The notes beneath the pieces are model-generated. The model searched no databases. It was not told the DNA's origin and saw only the letters and a list, made by a program, of their open reading frames with translations. Shown piece after piece: positions 1 through 8,797 of a DNA stretch of 17,638 nucleotides (the stretch's first letter is position 1; the number at the start of each line of letters is the position of its first letter). The position numbers and the translations under genes are program-made. This DNA comes from Mansonella perstans. Lineage: Eukaryota; Nematoda; Chromadorea; Rhabditida; Onchocercidae. The DNA is taken from positions 1 to 17,638 of the forward strand of contig JBAMDO010000474.1 of the NCBI GenBank assembly GCA_037074765.1, in the 5' to 3' direction.

Positions 1-2
1 TA

Positions 3-989
3 TGTAAAGAGATAGATGTCTACAATCCGTCGCAACCCCAAAGACAACAAAAAGCCTTAGCATTATTTGATATAGGCTCACAACTGTCCTTTATCTCCAA
101 GAAATTATCTCATCAATTGAGACTAACTGAGTCAGAAAAACAAACTATGAAGATAGCTCCCTTTGGTACGAGGAAACCAATGGAGTGTCCCACTTCTCAC
201 ACGGAATTTAAGGTACGAACTGAAGACAACGAAGTTATATCGTTGTGCGCTAATGTAGTCGAATACTTAACAAACGAACTACAGGTGGTTGAGATAACAA
301 AGGAATTTCAATTCGATGATTTAAATAATCATTGGGGAAAGCCAGACATACTCATTGGAGCGGACTATTTCTTCAAGTTTATAAATCTACAAGATCTCAA
401 GGAGTTAAAATCAGGACATATATTAGTCCAATCTAAGGTTGGCCCTATGATTGTTGGAAGTGGTGATATTAATAAACTTTGTAAGAATAACAGTTATCCC
501 ACAGGGATAATATGCTTAGCTAATGCAATCCTCAATTCAGAATTAGAAAAATTCTGGAAATTAGAAATGATCTGCATTCAAGAATCCCCCACAGTAGATG
601 ATGATAATCAAGCTATAAAACATTTTGAACAAACCATCGTTATGATGGATGGAAGATATAAAGTACGTTGGCCGTGGAAAGGCTCCACACAAAGACTAAG
701 CAACAATTATGGATTATGCCATGGACATTTGAAATATCTAGTTAAACGGCTACAACTCCAATCACTTCTTCATTTATACGACAAGACAATCAACGATCAA
801 TTACAAACTGGAATAATTGAAGAAGTACCTCAGAATGATGAGGGCTTAGGAAAGCGAAGACCAGGAACCTATTGCGCGACGAACAAGAAGTGCCACAAGA
901 AATTGGGCAATACAAGCAACAGCCGTACCAAACAATGGGATGTGTTAAAAGATCAACAACAACAACAAGGAGCGATACAGGAATTATAA
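3..989 (+). pseudogene. BEL/Pao retrotransposon pol fragment (protease to pre-RT region), truncated
   Basis: The frame is open from the left edge (position 3) to the stop at 987-989, so the 5' part lies outside the window. The protein begins with a retropepsin-like segment, ALFDIGSQLSFISKK, as in the DUF1758/Peptidase_A17 region of BEL/Pao polyproteins. The usual D-S/T-G is D-I-G here. It then shows LIGADYFFKF, the FWKLE...ESPTVDDD...HFEQT block, the GRYKVRWPWKG block, and LYDKTINDQLQTGIIEEVP, which in this family lies just before the reverse transcriptase. After about position 830 the family match stops; no RT, RNase H or integrase follows. The last ~50 residues are low-complexity. The element is therefore internally deleted. 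Family assignment is confident; the exact 3' breakpoint is inferred. Confidence 0.85.
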
Positions 990-1060
990 CTATAACTACC
1001 CTCAATCCCCACTCTAGCTTCTTCTCTCTCCTCCCTTTGGGAGTGTCGCGAAATTCATAA
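842..1060 (+). other. Possible out-of-frame C-terminal tail of the deleted BEL/Pao polyprotein
   Basis: The second forward frame is open from about 842 through 1060. It reads through the polar, Gln/Thr-rich stretch QEIGQYKQQPYQTMG and ends in VSRNS-stop at 1058-1060. If the pol reading frame jumped here through a deletion of RT to integrase, this would be the natural C-terminus running into the LTR. In the pol frame the same DNA gives a low-complexity tail ending at 989. No conserved domain is visible in the tail, so this is a suggestion from position and frame only. Confidence 0.25.
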
Positions 1061-1391
1061 CGCGAAATTCCCAATAGGGTTTAAATCTGATTCTATTAAC
1101 GGCTTTTATGAGCCACCTAAGTAATTTCGTAACGTTTAATCTCTTTGTTCCAATTGTAAGCTGTTAAACTCCTTCCTACCATAAACTAACAAAGAAGAAG
1201 CTGCAATTAACAACTTAACCACAACCATTCTGTAACTGTGTCGAAATCCTTTGTTTGATGCTTACGCTTACATGCAATATATTGTACCGTCTCAACCAAG
1301 CTTATCTGGACAAAGGATTTCATTTTTTTTAATCTTTAGTTTCTTATAACTCAACTCACTAATACAAGTTTCCTCCGCCTACAATACTCAG

Positions 1392-1399
1392 TATATAAA
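1392..1399 (+). promoter_or_regulatory. TATA box (tatataaa), first of two in matching context
   Basis: TATATAAA sits in the context CCGCCT...TATATAAACTCTCAATC. The same arrangement, slightly diverged, recurs 790 bp downstream, which suggests a duplicated promoter segment, possibly two LTR copies. Activity cannot be judged from sequence. Confidence 0.35.
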
Positions 1400-1565
1400 C
1401 TCTCAATCATCCCAAAAGGATCATTTTTGGGATTTTTTCACATCCACGGCTACTGGTTCTATTCTCCTCATCATTACCGCTTTATTATATGTTAATGTTA
1501 CCATTAATTGCGCGTTCTACATAATTGTTACATTAATCTCTCGTTATCCAATTATTCTAATAAAA

Positions 1566-1675
1566 GGTTTAATTACCCAAGTTTGAGATGCGAACACAAT
1601 TCAACTCAACGCAACTCAACACAACGGTTTAATTACCCAAGTTTGAGGTGTTTCCGCAACTCAACCTAACACAAC
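1566..1675 (+). repeat. Tandem dimer carrying two perfect SL1 spliced-leader sequences
   Basis: Positions 1566-1587 and 1626-1647 are each an exact 22-nt nematode SL1 (GGTTTAATTACCC...GTTTGAG). Each copy is followed by an A/C-rich tail sharing CGCAACTCAAC and AACACAAC, giving units of 60 bp (1566-1625) and 50 bp (1626-1675). The first leader is followed directly by ATG (1588-1590), which opens a 14-codon frame. The second is followed by GTG, a GT where an SL RNA gene would have its donor. No clear Sm-binding site of the SL RNA type follows either copy. Identity with SL1 is certain; what the dimer does is not known. Confidence 0.9.
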
Positions 1676-1736
1676 AAATCGTGATCAAATTTATCGAAGA
1701 ATATTGGCTAAGAGTTGACCTCTCACAAAAAATTCA

Positions 1737-1991
1737 CGACAAATACCATATTTCAAAAAATGCAATACTCCAAAGCTCCACAGTTTTTACAATTTTATAT
1801 GAAACCTAGAAATTTGATAATTTTTTAATTTTCCACGTTTTGCTTGTTTAATGACTAAAAGAATATACCATATTTCAAGAAACGCAATTTTCCAAAATTT
1901 AATATTCTTGAAGTTTCTAGATTATATCCAAAATTCTAAAAAGCATTAAATTCGGGAATATTGCATTTTTTGAAGCATGGTAATATTGTCG
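1737..1991. mobile_element. Inverted-repeat (MITE-like or foldback) element, ~255 bp
   Basis: The left arm 1737-1771 (CGACAAATACCATATTTC...) and the right arm 1955-1991 are inverted repeats sharing an uninterrupted TTCAAAAAATGCAATA core, with a few mismatches and one 2-nt gap. A third, direct copy of the left arm lies inside at 1865-1893 (ATACCATATTTCAAGAAACG...). The interior is AT-rich without coding capacity. No target-site duplication stands out. It could be a non-autonomous DNA element or a foldback within LTR DNA. Confidence 0.5.
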
Positions 1992-2712
1992 GAAAAACCA
2001 ATGTGACATTTTTTGTCTATATAAATCACATTCTCTTATTGTATCACATCAAAGATACTGCCGTTGTAATTTATCTATTGTCAACCATAATTAATCCAAC
2101 TCCTTTATAATCCAACTCCAACTCCCATTGTGACCTTACGACCTTTGTCTTAAGCCATTAATCCCGCCTCTTCTACGACTATATATAAACTCTCGATCCT
2201 CAAACTAGACATTTTTTTTATATCTTGTGCTTATCTGTTCTGTTGTTATATAACACTACATTGCTCCTTTCTCAGTATTGTTTCTTTTTCTCTCCGATGA
2301 GTATGTGTTTTTTGTAATTTGTCCATGCGCACAACAATCATATATAGCATTCATTGATTAGGTCCGGAAGGAGGAAAAGTCAGCAACCATAGAGTAATGA
2401 CTTCATTTCTATTACTTTGATTCTTTCAGTGACCAAATATCTTTTTGCCTACATTCTGATCACTTTAATTTATACAAATTGTCGGAACGGTTTGCAGCAA
2501 CTGGACTGTTAAGAAACTGTCCATTTATATATACGCATTGCTTCGCTCTGAACATTTCCATCATTTCTTCCTTTTCTTAGTATTATCACCAAACAAATCT
2601 TTTGCAATAGATTAAAACGTTGCTGCAAACTGGAAGTTCCTCTATTCGAAGAACTATTAATACGTTCGTGTGGCCAATCATTGACCCTCTTACTAATTAA
2701 GTTAATCAATCA
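1992..2712. other. Non-coding, retroelement-like DNA without a recognisable gene
   Basis: Apart from the TATA box at 2182, I see no gene here. A 12-bp inverted repeat (GTTTGCAGCAAC at 2490-2501, its complement at 2619-2630) is present. A short minus-strand open frame at 2509-2709 has no family features. Confidence 0.5.
2182..2189 (+). promoter_or_regulatory. TATA box, second copy
   Basis: TATATAAACTCTCGATC preceded by CCGCCTC mirrors the motif at 1392-1399. There is no open reading frame of note shortly downstream. Confidence 0.3.
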
Positions 2713-2990
2713 CATTATCAAGTCTCATAGCTCTTTACACTTTTATTCTCTGTACTTTCACGAATTTCCTTATTGCTTCCTGAACTTCTCCCTGAACCTC
2801 TCATCCCAATATGTTTTTTGCAAACAAATTTTTTCCCTTGATTTTCTTCCTTCTTTCTTCTTTATCCTTTTTTCTTTGTCACACCACTTGAACACATTAT
2901 TCCTTGTTCCATCATTTCGCTGTCGTTAAATATTGTTATGTTTCATATTTTTCTTTCTTCCTTTGTTTCCGCTAATATGCATGTTCCCTC
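2713..2990 (+). repeat. Pyrimidine-rich tract
   Basis: The + strand is strongly enriched in C and T, with runs such as TTCTTCCTTCTTTCTTC. This bias keeps forward frames open (Phe, Leu and Ser codons), so the apparent reading frames at 2681-2929 and 2933-3121 are composition artefacts. No gene is supported. Confidence 0.5.
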
Positions 2991-3042
2991 TGATATTTTT
3001 GCGTAACATGAATACGTTCTCGATGTGTTTAGACGTGCAACT

Positions 3043-3088
3043 TTATCACAGTATCGATGGGGAACTTATCACAGTATCGATGGGGAAC
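3043..3088 (+). repeat. Exact 23-bp tandem duplication
   Basis: The unit TTATCACAGTATCGATGG plus GGAAC occurs at 3043-3065 and again without a mismatch at 3066-3088. Perfect identity suggests a recent event. Confidence 0.9.
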
Positions 3089-4510
3089 TCGGGATCGGGT
3101 TGCTGCTTTATAGCTTTCTAAGGAAGTAACAGATAGGAACAGTTTTATATATCAATCTCAATATTATGGAGAGGTGAATCATTTTGTCGCGGTCTGAAGA
3201 ATAAAAATTATGGCAAAATTCTAACAAAGAAAATTTCATGACTCGAATATTAAAACTAAGGCTATGTGATTTTACGATAACCTGAATTTTTTTGATATGT
3301 GTGGGATCCCATACAGAAAGAAAACATATCACAGTGAAAGGTTTGGCTAGTTATTGTGAATAAGGATTTTTTAGTATATTATAGAATCAGGTAAGTGCAG
3401 TATAGGTATGCAGCCAAGGGATCATCAATCGATTTACAAGCATAATACTTATATCTACCCTGAGTATTGTTCGAATGATCTGTTTCTTCGGCAAAATACT
3501 CTTTCGGCAAATTGAATGATAGAACAAGTTTACTTAGTCGTCGCTAATTTTTGATATTTTAAAGAATTATGCAGACACGTGACGTGCGACACAGTTGCGG
3601 AAGATATTCTTATGCATTAATGTGAATAATATTGTTGCATTACCAATTTCATGTTCTTTCATATTTGATCTCTGTGCATTGTTAGTAGTGGCAAGGTAAG
3701 AGTTATTTCCTTCAGAAAATACGACTGCTCTCAGTATTATTACTGTATTTAGTGCTCATTAATTAAAAATACTATGATTAGATCCTCAAATAAAGGCATG
3801 TGCCACTCGAACGTTTTCTTTTTCTTTTCCAGAACGTTTCCTTTTCCAGAGCAGCAAAATTATTCGTTTGGAATATGAAAATTTGAAATAGATCTTGAAG
3901 CAGTCAGCGTATTAGGGCAATTTCTTGTTTGAAATATGTGAGATTATGTATTTGAAAAAATATGGAGGTTTGAGGTTTCAAACGGACCTACCCACAATAA
4001 CATGGAATAATCATGCGCTAATAAATACTTTCATAGAGGCTTGCTTAGGGTGTGCATGAAGTGTTAGCTGTGTATAGTGATCGATTAGTGAGTACAGGTT
4101 AAGCAGCACTCCGAATAAAATTATTCAGTTATATCCGTTAGTTTATAAAGTGCAGTGCTAGATTTTCTCCATTTTTATTTACTGCCGGTTGCCGCATCCT
4201 AAATTTATGATATGCTTCATTTTTGAATTATTTCAACCTTGTCGGTAATTTGGATATAGCATAACTGAAAACAGCAAATGACAGTAGTCGATCAAGAGCA
4301 ACAAGTTATGAGTATGTTAGGTCACTTTTCCATTATTGTTTCTTTAGAAATCATAATGAAACTATGAATACGTTTTTATTTCCTTTCTTGGATGCTTCAA
4401 TTTGCATATTTTAAAATGCGCAGTTGTAACTGTGCTCATATAGGTCTTCTCTAAAAAAAATTCTTCATCGATTAACCTGTTTTTATATATGATATTGGCG
4501 ATATTTGCAG
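3089..4510. other. No gene seen; upstream flank of the Argonaute locus
   Basis: This is AT-rich DNA without a convincing exon. Two polypyrimidine-AG acceptor-like sites lie close together near 3832-3851, in a short direct repeat of AACGTTT...TTTTCCAGA. A first exon or promoter of the Argonaute locus could lie here but cannot be recognised. Confidence 0.4.
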
Positions 4511-5385
4511 ATATGTTTAATTTTGGAGAACGGCAAAATACATCGGTCTCAAATATAGCGCTATATCAGCCATTTCTGCAGCAAATACCAATTATTTTGG
4601 ACAATATTCAGTTTCCTTAAGCTGGGAACAACCAGTTTCACATTCCGCAACAGTCACAATAACAAGCAGCTTTGCAGGCACCATTTCAGGTTTGTTCATC
4701 TAATTTCCATGAATATTAAAAAAATCATAAGTATACTGATGTCTATCGTTTAATGTCTCTTACCTTTTATCTAGTGGAATGCACATGACCATGTTATTCA
4801 TTATTTACAGCACAATTCTTATCAATTTTTCAGGATGCTTACCAATTAGTTCAAGTCAGCTCTACACCAATGCAAATGTTGCTTGGTGGTGGCGGTGGAG
4901 CATCGTTGTTCGATAGTCGTCCTCCTAGATCTTTGGCTCCCGATAGGCCAATAGGAAGTGGTGATGGCTTGGAAGCACCCGGAGCATTCCTCCCTCCTTC
5001 AGCTAATGTGCTATTACAACGTCCACCTGGACAATCACCTGGTGAAAAGTTATTATATCGAAATCTTCTAGATAGTTTGATTGGTTCTTTTTTTTTTTGT
5101 CAATATATATGATAGTTTTGGTTGAAATTTTGAAAGGTAAAGATTAATCATTCTTTTCAACTGGAACTTAATTTCCTATCTATTTGTCAGGATGAGAAAA
5201 AGCAAGCAGGCTAAATATTTTTGAGGACCATTACAATTCCAATGTCCGCGGAGGCCCAATCATGGCATAGAAGGACGCGCAATTGTTTTACGCATTAATC
5301 ATTTCGCTGTTCGTATATCTGGAGGTAATATCCAGCACTACTCTATTGATGTGCAACCGGACAAATGCCCACGTCGAGTTAACAG
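4511..5385 (+). pseudogene. Argonaute pseudogene: N-terminal tail and start of N domain
   Basis: Three exon blocks. 4511-4689 begins MFNFGERQNTSV and ends QAALQAPFQ, with in-frame TAA at 4618-4620 and 4660-4662. 4834-5048 carries a Gly/Pro-rich tail (LLGGGGGASLFDSRPPRS, then GAFLPPSANVLLQRPPG) and uses donor GTTATT. 5191-5385 resumes in phase and has a TGA at 5222-5224. It then enters the conserved N domain with GPLQFQCPRRPNHG, then FAVRISGGNIQHYSIDV and PDKCPRRVNR. The tail is variable in this family, so the first block is less certain than the third. Confidence 0.8.
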
Positions 5386-5451
5386 GTTTAGCAATCTTCA
5401 ATTTCTTCAGGGATTTCAGTAATTAAAAATTTTTCGCTCTTTTCTTTCAAG

Positions 5452-6085
5452 ATTGTTACCATGATTCGTGCTTACCAAAAGGTGTTTGGCAATATTCGTC
5501 CAGTATATGACATAAAACGTAATATGTATACTCGAGATCCACTGCCAGTTGGACGTGAACGACTGGAATTGAGGGTTACCTTACTCGGAGATTCTGCTGT
5601 TGATCGACGATTTACTGTTGCCATTAAATGGGTTTCCACGGTTTAATCTTCGTTGGTTCTTCGCCTCGTTAAAAACTTTAAATTGCTGAAATTGTAAAGA
5701 TACTTTTTTTTTCAGGTTTCATTATCAGCTCTAGAAGATGCAATGGAGGGACGAGTCCATCAAGTGCCTTTTGAATCTGTAAAAGCAATGGATGTAATTT
5801 TGCGACATTTACCTAGTTTAAAGTATGCAATCATAGATTTTTGTTTGAATTTATTGCAGATAAAAAGATCACAATGGCGGTCCTATGTATTTGTTACACT
5901 ATGATCAAAAAATATCATGGAATGTTTTAGATACACTCCTGTTGGGCGGTTATTCTTCTCGGCGCCATCATCACATGCTCAGCAGTACCATATGGAAAGT
6001 AAGCTCGGTGGTGGTCGAGAAGTTTGGTTCGGTTTCCATCAAAGTGTGCGACCAAGACAATGGAAAATGATGCTCAATATTGATA
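5452..6085 (+). pseudogene. Argonaute pseudogene: N domain and linker L1
   Basis: Exon blocks 5452-5640, 5716-5822 and 5931-6085. They read IVTMIRAYQKVFGNIRPVYD and RNMYTRDPLPVGRERLEL, then VSLSALEDAMEGRVHQVPF and DVILRHLPSLK, then [18 protein letters not shown] and [18 protein letters not shown]...QWKMMLNID. All are classic ALG/AGO1-clade sequence and phases join correctly between these three blocks. The 5' border of the first block has lost about four bases relative to the expected Arg-Glu junction, so it is out of frame with the previous exon. Confidence 0.9.
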
Positions 6086-6389
6086 GTTGATCTTTATAAC
6101 TTTGTTTTCAATAGGATGGGTTTTATTCATTGACGGTTCCAGTTTCTTTTACTATTCAATTATTTTTGTATGGTGAAAAAATTGATGTTGCACTTCTGCT
6201 TTGATTTGGGAATAAATAAAACTTTTTTATGAGCCTACGAAATAGATTAATGTGCAAAATATAGACATACCGATGGAAACATTTCTACGACTATTTTCTT
6301 CTGCATTTTAATGGAGCTGAGGAGAATGAAACCTTTGATTTTGCATCATCAGTACATTATTCTTTATCGATTCTCATTATGTGCTTCAG

Positions 6390-7142
6390 TTTCGGCAACT
6401 GCATTTTATCGCTCAATGCTTGTGGTCGAATTTATTGCGGAAGTATTAGAAGTACCGGTACAAGCGTTATCTGATCGCCGTTCACCCTCAGATGCTCAGC
6501 TGTCAAATTCATTAAGGAAATACATGGTTTGAAAATTGAGATAACTCACGATTCGATACGATGTAAATGCCGGGTGTATAGTATAGCTCGAAGAGCAGCT
6601 CAAGTACAAACGTTAGTTCATTATCACATTCCGTATATAGCAGTTGTTGACACTGATGTTCATTGAAAAGATCATTTATTCCTATGTTCATAGTATTGTT
6701 TTTAGTAAATATATTGCTTATTTTGATGAATATTGGTTTAGAAGTTTGTGATAACTGATATTTGAATATGAAATGGGTCGTTCTGATATCATCGTGGGGT
6801 TGCTGTACATGTTTTTATACTGTTAAAGGTTCCTTTTCGTTAAACTATTCCCAGCATATCTACTTATATGGACATGTGAAAGAATTGAAAGAAGGAAATG
6901 TTTATTTATCAGCTAAATTTAGATTTCCATTGCAACTGGATTCGGGAAAAATCATTGATTTTACGGTTACCAAATACTTTTATGACAAATACCACGTGCA
7001 GCTGAAGTATCCGCATTTGCCATGCCATCAAGTGAGTTAAGAGCAGAAACATACATATTTGCCACCGGAAGTTTGTAATGTTGTTCCGGGCCAACGTTGC
7101 ATTAAAAAACTTGCAGATACACAAACGATTGCAATGATTAAG
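6390..7142 (+). pseudogene. Argonaute pseudogene: PAZ domain
   Basis: Block 6390-6611 reads SATAFYRSMLVVEFIAEVLE to SDAQ, then shifts frame at about 6501 (a one-base loss) and continues VKFIKEIHGLKIEIT...RRAAQVQT. Block 6923-7142 reads [36 protein letters not shown], a stop at 7038-7040, then [20 protein letters not shown] and [16 protein letters not shown] binds the 3' end of guide RNAs in intact relatives. The acceptor AG at 6388-6389 and the donor GT at 6612 are preserved. Confidence 0.92.
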
Positions 7143-7227
7143 GTTGAAGTTAATGAAGTTCTAGCAAAAAAGTAGTTTTTGAACAAGTTTTAAAAATTGT
7201 GGGAAATGTTTGGTAAGCATATTTTAG

Positions 7228-8414
7228 ACAAGAGCACAGCCTGCACCGGAACGTGAGCGTGAGATATCAAATTTGGTTCGAAAAGTTGAATATAACGTTG
7301 ATCCATTTGCTCACGAATTTGGTATTGCAATAAATCGGGCGATGACAGAAGTAAATCCAGCAGTGTAATTGTTTAACAATGCTTTATTAGTTTGAACTTT
7401 CATTTCATTACCATAACTTGTAGAGAAGGATAAATTCATGTGATTATTATTGTATAGTTTTTAACTAAATTGCATATACCAGATTTATTTTTTAAAATAT
7501 TTTAAGGTAAAAGGTCGGATATTGAACGCACCAAAATTGCTTTATGGTGGTCGATCGAAAGCGAGGCGTTACCTAATCAGGCGTTTGGGACATGCGTGGG
7601 AAACAGTTCCATACAGGTGTGAAGTTAAAAATTTGGGCAATTGCGTGGTTTGCGCAACAACATGTTAAAGAAAATGATCTTCGGTTAGCAAGTGTTTTGT
7701 TTTTTTATGGCCAAGCTTCAAAACTTTAATCTCAAAATTGGCTGTAACTTTTATTCCTTTCTTTTAATATCGCCTTAAGGTTGCAGTTCTCAGTGCTGTC
7801 ATTTCAGCAATTTCACTACACAGTTGCAGCGGATCTCTAATGATGCGGGTATGCCAATAATGGGACACCATGTTTTTGCAAATATGCAGTTGGTGTTGAT
7901 CAAGTAGAACCGATGTTCAAATTCCTCAAAACTTCATTTCTAAATATTCAACTTGTTTGCGTTGTCCTTCCTGGAAAAACGCCAATATATAGTAATTTAT
8001 TTAGGTCTTATTTTTCCTGCTTCTATTCTTATGCATTCAGCAACTGTTCTCTGATATGCATTGAAGTTGAAATTTAACAAAGATTAAAAGAAATACAGTT
8101 CTGAGTGTTCTTAGTGGCCAGGTTAAATTGTTACTGGATGCATACGCAAAATCAATATCCCTTTTCAGTCATTCATGTTTTGATAAATTGCAATATTTTT
8201 TTAACATAAATCAAAGGAATTTTCTTCTTAGCCGAAGTGAAACGAGTTGGTGACACAGTATTAGGCATTGCTACGCAATGTGTGCAGGCAAGAAATGTAA
8301 TCAAAACAACACCTCAAACTTTATCTAATTTGTGTTTGAAAATGAACGTTAAATTGGGTGGTGTGAATTCGATTCTTCTGCCTGCTGTTCGGTCTAGAAT
8401 TTTCACTGAACTAG
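7228..8414 (+). pseudogene. Argonaute pseudogene: linker L2, MID domain and start of PIWI
   Basis: Blocks: 7228-7350 (APEREREISNLVRKVEY, DPFAHEFGIAINRAMTE); 7507-7683 (GRILNAPKLLYGGRSKA, then two frameshifts, [31 protein letters not shown]); 7808-7991 (FTTQLQRISNDAGMPIMG, frameshift near 7870, CFCKYAVGVDQVEPMFKFLK, CVVLPGKTPIY); 8232-8414 ([56 protein letters not shown]). The last block is intact and ends in phase 1 at donor GTATCA. MID holds the guide 5' phosphate in intact relatives. Confidence 0.92.
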
Positions 8415-8466
8415 GTATCAAGAATGATTTGCGCTCACTTTCCTTTTTTTTTTCGCGATTTTTTAG

Positions 8467-8731
8467 AGAATATGAATCACCGATAATTGTAAGTGATGGA
8501 ATAAAGTATGTTAGTATAATACTAGCTTTGGAATTTTTATTCTGTAGGAATTTTTATAGTGATTATTTGAGTTTAAATGTTTTTTAGACAAATTGCAAGC
8601 GATATGGAGTTAAAATCATGGCCATCAATTTTGTTAACATTCGACCCATAAGCTGAAAAACGCTTTTCTATGTCATCAGAACAAGAGAGACTAGTAGCGC
8701 CATCTATAGAGATGTCATTATCATCAAAAAG
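8467..8731 (+). other. Two exon-like segments inside an Argonaute intron
   Basis: Within the intron 8415-8797, segment 8467-8505 lies between TTTTTTAG and GTATG and reads [12 protein letters not shown]. Segment 8587-8731 lies between TTTTTTAG and GTTTATC and reads QIASDMELKSWPSILLTFDP, a stop at 8648-8650, then AEKRFSMSSEQERLVAPIYR and DVIIIKK. Their phases fit each other (AA|A), but not the flanking Argonaute exons. They match no part of an Argonaute I know. They could be remnants of another gene or chance; the function is unknown. Confidence 0.25.
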
Positions 8732-8797
8732 GTTTATCAACTACGATAATATTAAAAAATAGAAAAAACATATGTTTATGAGGAACTAATATTTTAG

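Larger units (their letters stand above)
1041..1730 (+). mobile_element. Probable LTR/UTR region of the BEL/Pao element (ends not defined)
   Basis: Downstream of the pol tail the DNA becomes non-coding. It starts with TGTCGCGAAATTC and has a second CGCGAAATTC at 1061-1070. A TATA box lies at 1392-1399. A short perfect hairpin follows at 1410-1432 (TCCCAAAA, 7-nt loop, TTTTGGGA) and leads into a T-run. Starting with TG and containing promoter-like signals is what an LTR would show, but the other LTR is outside the window, so neither end nor a target-site duplication can be tested. The right limit given is arbitrary. Confidence 0.3.

Noticed and set aside
1626..1740. Functional SL RNA gene
   Set aside because: The second SL1 copy is followed by GT, but there is no recognisable Sm site in the expected distance, the downstream sequence is an A/C-rich tail, and the tandem spacing is not that of SL RNA genes.
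2681..3121. Two forward reading frames as membrane-like proteins
   Set aside because: They are Phe/Leu/Ser-rich only because the DNA is a pyrimidine tract.
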